From Toxotes chatareus (taxonomy: Eukaryota; Chordata; Actinopteri; Toxotidae): DNA of 64,000 nucleotides. The stretch spans positions 28,419,577-28,483,576 of the forward strand of contig CM028884.1 in the NCBI GenBank assembly GCA_016801885.1, given 5' to 3'. Shown piece by piece: positions 13,681 through 23,100 of this stretch (position 1 is the stretch's first letter; each line of letters begins with the position of its first letter). Below the pieces are notes generated by a model. It was given only the letters and a program-made list of their open reading frames with translations, made no database searches and was not told where the DNA came from. Both the position numbers and the translations under genes were made by a program.

Positions 13681-13752
13681 CGATGCTAACATAATATGGA
13701 GAATTCCATTTACGGGCTAGTCAATGGGATTCTCCATATTATGTTAGCATCG
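13681..13752. repeat. Near-perfect hairpin: 30-bp stem, 12-nt loop
   Basis: Bases 13,681-13,710 are the reverse complement of 13,723-13,752 with one mismatch. The loop is 13,711-13,722. It lies about 100 bp beyond the end of the satellite, between the array and the first visible slc1a2 exon. It is probably a foldback or MITE remnant. No target-site duplication was recognised. Confidence 0.85.
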
Positions 13753-13935
13753 AGCTAATCGCTACTTATTACCACTTGTAGGTCGCGACGGAGCTTCTGC
13801 CCCTCAGTACAACGGCTTAGCAAACATTGCACGTTGCTGTCATGCTTCCTGGTGTTTCTAGTGCAAAATATTTCCACACAGCAGACGTTGTGCTGAAAAG
13901 TTGGTTAGCCACGGTGCTGCTCAATGCTCGCCTTC

Positions 13936-14052
13936 TAGCTGGCTGTAATCTGTAGAATGGATTTCCTTAACGGCGGCGTGTCTCATTACTCTGCGTCACA
14001 CTGAGACACACCTCCATTCAGGAAACCCTTTCCACATTTTGCAGCCAGTTAG
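13936..14052. repeat. Imperfect inverted repeat (MITE-like)
   Basis: The sequence starting CTAGCTGGCTG is mirrored by CAGCCAGTTAG at the far end. Interior blocks GGATTTCC and GTGTCTCA are mirrored by GGAAACCC and TGAGACAC. The mirror is imperfect over about 117 bp, consistent with an old foldback element in the slc1a2 intron. Confidence 0.55.
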
Positions 14053-14114
14053 CAGAGAAGCCAACAGGGAATCACTTGTGGAGTCATTTCAGCAGAAAAT
14101 ATTAATGCACAGAC

Positions 14115-14164
14115 ATGGATCAGAACCCGATACTGATACTGGATCGGATCGGCCCCATCCCTAC
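14115..14164. mobile_element. hAT-like element terminus (fragment)
   Basis: The stretch contains GATACTGATACTGGATCGG followed by CGGCCCCATCCCTA. This resembles the terminal sequence of non-autonomous hAT elements common in fish genomes, by recollection of the family. No matching opposite end was found before the satellite, so this is a truncated copy. Confidence 0.4.
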
Positions 14165-14229
14165 ATTTCACGTAACTTAAATAAAACCACAGTTTGTCTT
14201 GCTGAGAGTTGAACTTCTTTCCTTTTTAG

Positions 14230-14364
14230 TATGACAGCCACCCTGGCCAGTGTTGGAGCAGCCAGCATCCCCAGTGCTGGACTTGTGACCATGCTTCTGA
14301 TCCTCACAGCGGTGGGGCTGCCCACTCAGGACATCAGCCTGCTGGTCGCTGTCGACTGGCTGCT
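14230..14364 (+). CDS. slc1a2: slc1a2 coding exon: HP2 hairpin and start of TM8
   Basis: The exon is 135 nt between acceptor CCTTTTTAG and donor GTGAGT. It enters with one base of a split codon and leaves with CT of a split Leu codon. It encodes the re-entrant HP2 loop (ASVGAASIPSAG), which forms the extracellular gate of SLC1 transporters. Confidence 0.95.
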
Positions 14365-16993
14365 GTGAGTTCAACATCAACACAAAACATCAACACAGGG
14401 GCATTTGATTTTAGATTCTTAATAGCCAGTTTGTTAACTTAACCAGTGCAAGATTATATCTGTCCCAAATTCCACAATAGTTGTTGATCACAGTCTGGGT
14501 TTTTCTTTTTCTTTGGAATGTGTCGCAAACTCAACAAAACAGAGAAATTTGAGAAAATGAGAAACATGCCATGTTATTCACGGCAGCCTCAGAGCATAAC
14601 TGTGCCAACCACATTTGGTCAAATTTTCCACCAAAAAATCTCACTTTTTCTTCACTGTAAATGGCACTAAAAATCAACCCAACACCTTCTTTAACATGTT
14701 ACACACACACAGTCATACAGTCTGTATGTTTAAGTTTCCATCTTTCTCTCTAAAGTACAGCAGTGGCCAAAGTAGCATCGAAACAGATGCTTGACTTTCA
14801 TTTAAATCTACAGCTTTTTGCTGCGTGTCTCATTACACAGTGAGCAGCGAGCATGTTTTCCCTGTCTCTACCATATGCTTTGGGGGTGTACAAAAGTGTC
14901 AGGCTTTGATATGTTTTCTGAAAACTTACAGTTGCACCTCTCATTGTGCCCACTCAGTAACATCTTTGTGCTGAATCAAAAAACACATAACTACATGATC
15001 CATTTGTAAAAAAAAAAAAAAAAAAAAAACAAACAAAATGGGTTCTGGTACTTTCCTCTCTATTGGTTCTTCTTAATATACTGTTGATATTACTCAGCTG
15101 GGGACGAGCTGCCCCTCCTACACACTCGTCTAATTACAGATATCATGTTGACCCTCGGGCTAAATGGGACTGTGAGTAATTCACATTAACAGTGGAGACC
15201 CTTTTATGAATTGTAACAAATTAATATAGTGAATAACATAAACATTCACATAGCCAGGCATATTAATCATCATCTATTTGTGTCCTTTCTTTCTGTGTCC
15301 TAAGCACAAAACAGCTCCTTAAAATCAAACAAGACTAAGAATCCAAAGTCATGCTAGTAGCTCAGTTATGTTGTACTTAGTCACAGTGCTGCTTTGAGCT
15401 AAATACAGACTAACATGGTCAGAGTGACAGTGCAAACATGGTTATGTTTATCAGGTATAATGTTTTCCATGTTCACCATATTTCTTTAGGATGGTTGCAT
15501 TAACATTTTCTTCCTAGCACTAAACACAAAGTACACCTGAGTCTAATGGTAAGGACATTAGTTTTGCAGGGATCTGGTCATAAACCACAGCAATCTGTCC
15601 AGTGGTTCTTGAGACATTTCAATCTGGACCACAGTGGTGGAATAACCAAGTGACTGACATTGCCATCCCAGAAAGAGACAAAAGACATTTAAAAAAACTG
15701 TGTTTTCCTTGCTGCCGTGTTTGTTTCTTTTGCTAATTACTTTCCTGTATCTTTCCGTGTTATTATCTTCAACATGCAGGGATCGTTTCCGTACCTCAGT
15801 CAACGTGGTTGGGGACTCCTATGGAGCTGGTATTGTTTACCACCTTTCCAAAGATGAGCTTGACATGTTCGACGCCCAGCAGGCCCGGATGGATGACTTT
15901 GAGATGGCAAAGACTCAATCCTACTTTGAAAATAACACCAACCAGAATGTATACACTCACCACAACTCAATCTTGATAGACGACTGCAAGGTACATTTCA
16001 CGTTAACGGACATAGAGACTTGTATGTAGAGAATCTTCCCCAGCTCTGTCTGTGTTTGTCTTTCTGTCTGTGTCTGTGTTCGTGTTTCTCTTCTGTGACT
16101 TCCTGTATTGGTGTATTTGTGACTATATGTATCGTAAACATCATATGAAAAAGCAGTTTTTGTGATACCAGATTCATCAAAAGCAAAGTTTGTCCTTTTT
16201 TATATCATACATTTGTTTTCCACCACATTCAATTTTCTCATACAGCCCAGATGAAAGTGTTCATTTTTAAGCATCAATCATACAGAAAGCGTTGTCTTGT
16301 ACACAGTTATATTTGACTTGTATTTTGTTGTGGTATGTCTGTTCTTTTTTTTTTTTCTCTCTATTTAATTGGACATGTATTTGTGGCAGCCCTGACCAAA
16401 TTACAGTTTTCAATCATTCATCATGCAACCAGTGGTATGCATAAAGACTGCTGTTTCACCATGTTCCATCCAAAGTGATGCATACATTCATGAAATGCCA
16501 ATCTCGTAACCTCTCCTATCTATATTGTAGCTAGCTAAAAAACAGAATGTGTAACATTTTTGTTGATATTTCGTTGCCTGTATAATGCAACTTTTGGTCT
16601 GATGCTAAAGTTGCATTGTGAGCATTTTTGATAACTGATAAGTATTGTAATTCGGTTGGGCAGAGAATCCATAAAATACATGGCCAACTCCAGAAAACTA
16701 CTTATCCATGTTCTCATATAATTCTGTCAAAAACAATGCACGTTGACATGTAAACAGCATCACTATATCATTGTCTCAGTGTATGAGAGGACTAAGCTCA
16801 GAACTAAGGTCAGTGGCCTGACTATGATGAAACAATGGCTTCTCTGCCCCCAACCGCTGACGATGTGTAAATGACGGTGCCTTGGCCCCAGTAGTTAGAT
16901 GTTCTTCATAATTGCTTACAGGTTTCCATGGGCAAAAATGGCAAGACTGCAGAGTTCTCTCTTGTTGAGGAGGAACCATGGAAATGCGAGTAA
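14230..16993 (+). CDS. slc1a2: slc1a2 (EAAT2/GLT-1 glutamate transporter), 3' part of gene, three coding exons
   Basis: Sodium-coupled glutamate/aspartate transporter of the glial plasma membrane. Visible coding exons are 14,230-14,364, 15,780-15,990 and 16,922-16,993. They join in frame and end at TAA. The first begins inside a codon after a TTTTTAG acceptor, so the gene continues leftwards beyond the satellite. Encoded parts are hairpin HP2 (MTATLASVGAASIPSAGLVT), transmembrane helix 8 (VDWLLDRFRTSVNVVGDSYG, carrying the substrate-binding arginine and sodium-site Asp/Asn of the SLC1 family) and the cytosolic C-terminus ending VEEEPWKCE. That ending matches the EAAT2 form (VEEEPWKREK in mammals, from memory) rather than EAAT1, which supports SLC1A2. 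The 135-nt first exon has the expected size. Teleosts have slc1a2a and slc1a2b; which paralogue this is cannot be decided here. It converges on the CD44-like gene, as in mammals. Confidence 0.95.
14365..15779 (+). other. slc1a2 intron
   Basis: The intron runs from GTGAGT to AACATGCAG. It holds a poly-A run at about 15,008-15,029 and, at 15,535-15,680, a copy of a dispersed fish repeat. No coding or RNA feature was seen. Confidence 0.85.
15535..15680 (+). repeat. Dispersed percomorph repeat fragment
   Basis: The text around CATTAGTTTTGCAGG, GGTCATAAACCA and AATCTGGACCACAGTGGTGG matches, from memory, a very common interspersed repeat of spiny-rayed fish. Related fragments lie at 29,430-29,670, 44,140-44,235 and, inverted, 60,575-60,760. 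I do not assign a family name. Confidence 0.5.
15780..15990 (+). CDS. slc1a2: slc1a2 coding exon: TM8 and C-terminal region
   Basis: The exon is 211 nt between acceptor ACATGCAG and donor GTACAT. It completes the Leu codon, then encodes DRFRTSVNVVGDSYGAGIVY (helix 8) and a hydrophilic cytosolic segment ending IDDCK. The Arg of FRT corresponds to the family's substrate-binding arginine. Confidence 0.95.
15991..16921 (+). other. slc1a2 last intron
   Basis: The 931-bp intron runs from GTACAT to TTGCTTACAG. It is AT-rich and no other feature was recognised. Confidence 0.85.
16922..16993 (+). CDS. slc1a2: slc1a2 terminal coding exon
   Basis: The coding part is 72 nt after acceptor TTGCTTACAG. 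It encodes VSMGKNGKTAEFSLVEEEPW then KCE and TAA. The NGK and VEEEPWK motifs are the EAAT2-type C-terminus. The splice phase is zero and agrees with the preceding exon. Confidence 0.93.
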   Translation, partial: VSMGKNGKTAEFSLVEEEPWKCE

Positions 16994-19290
16994 AGCAGAT
17001 TCAGATGCTGCTGCGCCTTACCCTGAGTTCCACCAGCTTTCTGCCGATACAACAATAAAAAACAACAAAAAAATCACATAAAAAAAAAGAAGAAAAAAAA
17101 TGTGAACATTAGAAAGTTTTTTTTTTTTTTTTTTTTTTTGCCAGTCACCCATCGGGGTAGTAACTGGAGCAAACTACAGACGACTCACTGTATCAGATCT
17201 TGCATTTGCACACAAACTGCAATGAACTGGTGCATATCATGCACTTTGTTCAGAAGAATAAAACATTCAGTTGACAACACTCAGGGCCTTACTCGGTGCT
17301 GCTGCAAGCTTTAAGAAAACAGAGCTTGAGTGGAATGAAACAGCGCTTCATGTGGCATTAGGATGTAAGTGCAAGGTGGTTAAATACTGCATTACCTTTG
17401 ACTGTTTGACTTTCAAGATTACGCCCTGATGTCACACACAGGGTCAAGCCTAAGTCGCAAAGCTTAAGACTTATACCATAAGAGTGTGTGGCCTCTAAAT
17501 GTGGTAACAAACAGTACAGGATGTGTTGCAGAGAGCCGTAAAGCAGAAAGCAGACTACGTGAAGGGTGCCCTCCCAGTTATTTTACTTATTTATTTATCT
17601 ATTTATTTATTTATTTATTTTGTATGTTCTTTTATGAGTGAAGCACTGCATTTCTGTTTGTAGTCAAAAAGTATGCCTGTGTACTGGAACTAATGTGTGT
17701 TCATGCGTGTTTCTGAGAGAAAGGACAGGAAGTTGGACGTTCAACGAGAGGAAAAAAAAGGGGGGTGATGTCTCTCAAACTGTTGGCAGACCAGTGCATT
17801 GCTCTGTGTTTTATTTCAAACTGTTTATTTCTTTGCTATATGACAACCTTGCCTTGACAATGTCAACTGCAGAGTGCAGTCTTCTGGGGAAAAGTTACTA
17901 CTATTCATTTCGACAGAATATCAGGATTCACATTTTAGCAGAGGAAATGAAACTGCTCCACCTTCCAGCTTTACTATACGTAAACTCTGAGTGAGGACGG
18001 CTGGGCCTTCCTCACAAGACATTACTTAGATTTTGCAGATTTCAGTTTGTACATAGCAGATTTAAATGGAAATAAAACGCTTGTAATCACTTGTAGAGTG
18101 AATTAGCTACAGTTACGTCTGTTTAGCAAGTGCACACTAAACTCTGCCTCTAGTGTTTGCATAAATCTGAAACTGTAACAACAAGGTCATTGGATGTTGA
18201 CTGAATATGCACATGTTTTGAGTTTAAGTCTGTGTAACAACTCTGTTCAAACCGAGGTGAAAACTGAATTATTTATTTCTCTTTTCATGTAAGCGACAGC
18301 TTATATGTTCATGTTTAAAGTGCCTCCTTGCACTTTGTGTATATAATTTCTTTAGATAAAGTGTATAAATCAAATGTATAGAATCTGACATTTTTTGTCA
18401 TCTATCAGAATCGTTTTTGCTATGCTAAAAGTTTCTATAAAGACTATAGCTCTATTTATGTATGTAACAACATTAGCAAAATGTTAATTGTCCTTTTATG
18501 GGCCACTAGTTGTTTCAATAGGTTGTGAACTTAGGATGATTTATTTAAAAACAATACATTCAATTTATCTGTTTTCAAGAGAAACTACTGAGCTCCAAAT
18601 GGTTGTCAGGGAAGAAAGACCAATATTTTTCACTGGTTTAATGACTCAATGTTGTTACTGATCCATTGCTGATTTGGTTATTTTAAGGGTTATGAGGGCA
18701 ATAAGGAGGTTTGGTATGCGTGAGAATATTGGTGTTGGCAGCTACAGTATGTCTACATGTTGTGAGACCTCAGCCAGCCATCCAGAGTTTGGTTCAAGCT
18801 CCACCTTCCTCCACAATGGAAGAGAGTCCTCCTCAGGAATTATCAGCATACCCTGGTTTATGTACAAAAAAAAAAAAAAAACATTATCTATGAATTCATT
18901 GATACAGATCTCCATCTATTTCTTTATTGGTCCTTGAGCTAAAGAAGAATGTTTTAGTCAGCTGGCCTAGTGTCGTAAGTGTTTTCTATGAACATGTGAA
19001 ACTGTACAATCTTTAGCTAATCAAACTTCTATTTTCTATCCTCCTTTTTGATTCTATGCACATATTGGTCCAAGAATGTATTCAGCATTTTTTCTTGTGT
19101 CTGACATTCATTGTAATGCAGACCTCCTTTTGACTCTGACTGACTAAATGCAGGCAGGATTGAATGCACTTGTAACCACATAATAGAGCACAAAATATTT
19201 GTCAGGCAAATGGACTGAAAATGTGTAAATGTTTTAATACTTGTGTTTAAATATTAATGGAAACAAATAAATGTTTATTGATGAGCTGCC
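16994..19290 (+). other. slc1a2 3' UTR (inferred)
   Basis: About 2.3 kb of AT-rich sequence follows the stop codon, with homopolymer T at 17,118-17,139 and ATTT repeats near 17,580-17,620. AATAAA occurs near 18,071 and at 19,266-19,271. The distal signal is the likely main end, just before the convergent CD44-like gene. Open frames here are not conserved-looking. Confidence 0.6.
19266..19279. terminator. Bidirectional polyadenylation signal
   Basis: The sequence AATAAATGTTTATT places AATAAA on the plus strand (19,266-19,271) and AATAAA on the minus strand (19,274-19,279) two bases apart. It lies between the convergent slc1a2 and CD44-like genes. Use by both genes is inferred from position only. 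Confidence 0.5.
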
Positions 19291-19963
19291 GTTGTGTTTA
19301 TTTCTCAGATTAGGGCAGATGTGATACAGCATAAGAGCATTCAATAAATGCATTCAAACAGCCAAAGTGCTGTGTACGTTGTCAAGAGAAGCCCGTGAGT
19401 CAGAGGGCTTCCATAAAAAAAGGGGGGGAAAAGAGCGGCTTAATATAAGTTACAGTCTTCAATTACATTATTAAAGAGATTTAAATTATATTACAACAAA
19501 CACACTGAGAAAAAGACTGGACAGAATCATTTTCTTGTGTCTGAGTTTAAAAAAAAGAAAGAAAAAAAACATAAATTATTTACAATGACAAACCAGGAAA
19601 TAACACACTGTAAAAAAAAAAAATGTCTTAGTAGTATTTGAAATAAATGGCATTTGTGCATCTTACCCAACCAGTTTTACATTTTACGGTTAATGAGAGT
19701 TGGCATGGAAATAAATACCTGTACATCAACCAAAGAATTGCTGTAGTTTCAAAGTGAAGGTGTGGTAAGAGCTTTTGAAAGTCGGCAGGGAAAACCAGAC
19801 CGTAAGTCTTGTTCTGAAGGGGCTCAGAGCTGTAAAAGTCCACAGAAACCTCATGCTCAACAGCCCTGGAAGAAATTTTCCTCTGATCAAATTCATTGAC
19901 TCCAAACACGGTCTTGTGGTTCTGTGATGAGTCTCAAGCCTCCAAAGGGTCTGTCTCTGAGCC
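19280..19963 (-). other. CD44-like 3' UTR (inferred)
   Basis: About 680 nt separates the minus-strand stop codon at 19,964-19,966 from the shared poly(A) signal. No coding feature was seen in it. A nearer minus-strand AATAAA is also possible. Confidence 0.5.
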
Positions 19964-20141
19964 TCAGTGTGATGAATAATTCTCTGGAAGCTCGTCCAGA
20001 GGGATGACAGTGTACTCTGCAGCCTTTCCATTTTCTATGGGCTTGTCTTTGTGCAGGAATGTCTCCATCTCTAGCTCCCTCTGCTGGTTTGAAGAGCCAG
20101 TTCTGGTCTCTGGCTGGGATGCCTGTTTTGGTCCATTCCAC
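19964..20141 (-). CDS. cd44: CD44-like last coding exon: cytoplasmic tail
   Basis: The 178-nt coding part follows acceptor TTATTGTGCAG. It encodes KWNGPKQASQPETRTGSSNQ, an acidic stretch RELEMETFLHKDKPIENGK, and AAEYTVIPLDELPENYSSH, then stop. YTVI fits the YxxPhi sorting-signal pattern. The ERM-binding basic cluster of CD44 is absent. Confidence 0.8.
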
Positions 20142-23100
20142 CTGCACAATAAGGAAGAATAAGAATTTAATTACATGCCGAAAAAAGATTATAGTCAAAA
20201 ATATTGTTCATTTTTTTAACCATGTTTAAGTCTCACTTTTCTCTGGTAGCGATGGCAACGCAGAGCATCACCAGTGCTGCAACACCAACAATAAAACCAA
20301 GGATGATGATCCAACCTGGTGCTATGGGAAGGTCAGAGTTAATAAGATGAACTGTCTCAATGCAGAATCATGGTTTATTTAAATACAGCTTTTTTTTTAC
20401 AGGACTCACCTGCTGTACTGTGTGCTTTGTTCTGGGGTGACGCAGGATCGACAGATTCCTCCATGATGTGATTATCATTATCTAAAGGAACATAAAAACA
20501 CAGACTTAAAATCTTCCATAGGTACACAGGAAAGACAACATGACAGTGACTGCAGGTATAACAACTGGAAGTATTGGATCTTTACCATCAGTGAATGGGG
20601 TGAATGGATACTTGTAGTGATAGTGTTTCACAGTGAAATCTCCTCTGACATACCATCACTTGATCCTGATCCTTGACCTCCTGCAAACAGTCGTGGAGCT
20701 TTGCGTCCAAGAAGAACATCCGATGAAGATGTTTCAGTCATTGTTTCTGTGGTGGAACATAAAAACACAACCTTAAAATCTTCATGGGCAAACAGTAAAG
20801 ACAACATGATAACGATTGCAGGCATAACTACTGGGGATATTGGAAGTTTACCATTAAAATATTTGTTTTGCTGTTTTGCTGTTTCAGTAGTGTTTCACAG
20901 TGAAAGCTCCTCTGACATACCATCACTTGATTCTGATCCTTGACCTCCTGCAAACAGTCGTGGAGCTTTGCGTCCAAGAAGAACATCCGATGAAGATGTT
21001 TCAGTCATTGTTTCTGTGGTGGAACATAAAAACACAACCTTAAAAATCTTCATCAGCAAACAGTAAAGACAACATGATAGTGACTAACAATTGGAGGTAT
21101 TGGATCTTTACCATCAGTGAATGGGGTGAATGGATATTTAAAATGCCTGTTTTTGCTGTTGCCTTTTCAGTAGTGCTTGACAGTGAAAGCTCCTCCAACA
21201 TACCTTCGCTTAATCCTGATCCCTCACTTTCTGTAAACAGCTGTGGAGCAGCTGTGGAGGTTGAGGTTGCAGTGGTAGTTTCTGTTGTGGAACATAAAAA
21301 CACAGCCTTAAAATCTTCATCGTAAACAGTAAAGACAACATGATAGCGATTGCAGGCATAACTACTGGGGATATTGGAAGTTTACCATTAAAATATTTGT
21401 TTTGCTGTTTCAATAGTGTTTCACAGTGAAATCTCCTCTGACATACCATCACTTGATCCTGATCTTGATTCTGATCCTTGACCTCCTGCAAACAGTCGTG
21501 GAGCTTTGCGTCCAAGAAGAACATCCGATGAAGATGTTGCAGTCATAGTTTCTGTGGTGGAACATAAAAACACAACCTTAAAATCTTCATGGGCAAACAG
21601 TAAAGACAACATGATAACGATTGCAGGCATAACTACTGGGGATATTGGAAGTTTACCTTTAAAATATTTGTTTTGCTGTTTCAGTAATATTTGACATTGA
21701 AAGCTCCTCCAACATACCTTTGCTTAATCCTGATCCCTCACTGTCTGCAAACAGTCGTGGAGCTTTGCGTCCAAGAAGAACAGCCGATGAAGATGTTGCA
21801 GTGATAGTTTCTGTGGTGGAACATAAAAACACAACCTTAAAATCTTCATCAGCAAACAGTTAAGATGACATGATAGTGACTAACTATTGGAGGTATTGGA
21901 TCTTTACCATCAGTGAATGGGGTGAATGGATATTTAAAATGCCTATTTTGCTGTTTTGCCTTTTCAGTAGTGTTTGACAGTAAAAACTCCTCTGACATAC
22001 CATCACTTGATACTGATCCTAATCCTGATCCCTCACTTCCTGTAAACAGTCGTGGAGCTTTGCGTCCAAGAAGAACAGCCGATGAAGATGTTGCAGTGAT
22101 AGTTTCTGTGGTGGAACATAAAAACACAACCTTAAAATCTCATTGGCAATCAGTAAAGACAACATGATAGTGATTGCAGGCATAACTACTGGGGATATTG
22201 GAAGTTTACCATTAAAATATTTGTTTTGCTGTTTCAGTAGTATTTGACATTGAAAGCTCCTCCAATATACCTTCGCTTAATCCTGATCCCTCACTGTCTG
22301 CAAACAGTCGTGGAGCAGCCATGGAGGTTGATGATGCGGTGTTAAAACTAGTGGCCACACCAGAGCTCGTAGCAGGATGCTCTTCTAGCATCCCTCCATC
22401 TCTGGACTGAACATGTGAAACGCTCTGAGTTGTGTGTGCATAGTTGTCATCTCCATGCTGGAAGTACACAGAGTTCACGGACTCCTCGATGACCTCCCTC
22501 GCAGGAGTGTCTTCGGAGTCAGGGGACAGTTGTTGGGACTTGAGAACGGCCGTGTCTGTTTTGGTTGTTTCATTTGTCAGTGAAGGGGGAACATAATTAT
22601 TGACGAGGAAGCCGTCCGTCATGGCCTCTTTGAGAACTTCATCCTCAGCTTTGATAGGGTTCTGGGTCACAGCTAAGACAAAGAGAGATGGAAAAATCCA
22701 CAGATCAACTTAAGTGTTTACCAACCAGCCCTGACATGAGCAGAGAGGAAAGTTAACCTTTTCTGATCTATTACCTGGTGACTAAGCAGAGCTTATGTGC
22801 TTTAACCCAAATTCTTGTATAAACTTGTGTTGTGGTCTCCTTTTATAAGGTGTGGTGAGAAACTGTAATGATTAACCTGGGTGACTAATCATCCGTGAGC
22901 GGGTTAACAAAAGAGAGGCAGCCTCATCAAAGCATCCGTTTTACTGAGAGCAAACCACGCTGCCTTTGACACACCTAGTGCACCAGAGTAAACCATGACT
23001 GTTCTTTTACTCTGTGTTAGTTGGAAGGAAGCCATTGTCAGGGTTTTGTATCATAACAGAGGAGGAAGCAAGAGAAGAAATTACACAATGAACTTCATCA

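Larger units (their letters stand above)
20654..22330 (-). repeat. Seven-copy tandem duplication of a ~270-bp exon-plus-intron unit
   Basis: Each unit holds a phase 1-1 stem exon, a GTATGT/GTATAT donor and a conserved intron with blocks such as ACTACTGGGGATATTGGAAG and AAAGACAACATGATA. Exon-end spacing is 243-283 bp. Because each exon length is a multiple of three and all phases match, any module can be skipped without shifting the frame. Confidence 0.9.

Noticed and set aside
17638..17994. 118-residue plus-strand frame in the slc1a2 3' UTR
   Set aside because: Composition is not coding-like and it lies between a secure stop codon and the poly(A) signals.
20483..22250. Extra small exons suggested by GATG|GTAAAG and AATG|GTAAAC sites in each 270-bp unit
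   Set aside because: The acceptor partners are poor and the included pieces would break the otherwise perfect frame; left as intronic repeat sequence.
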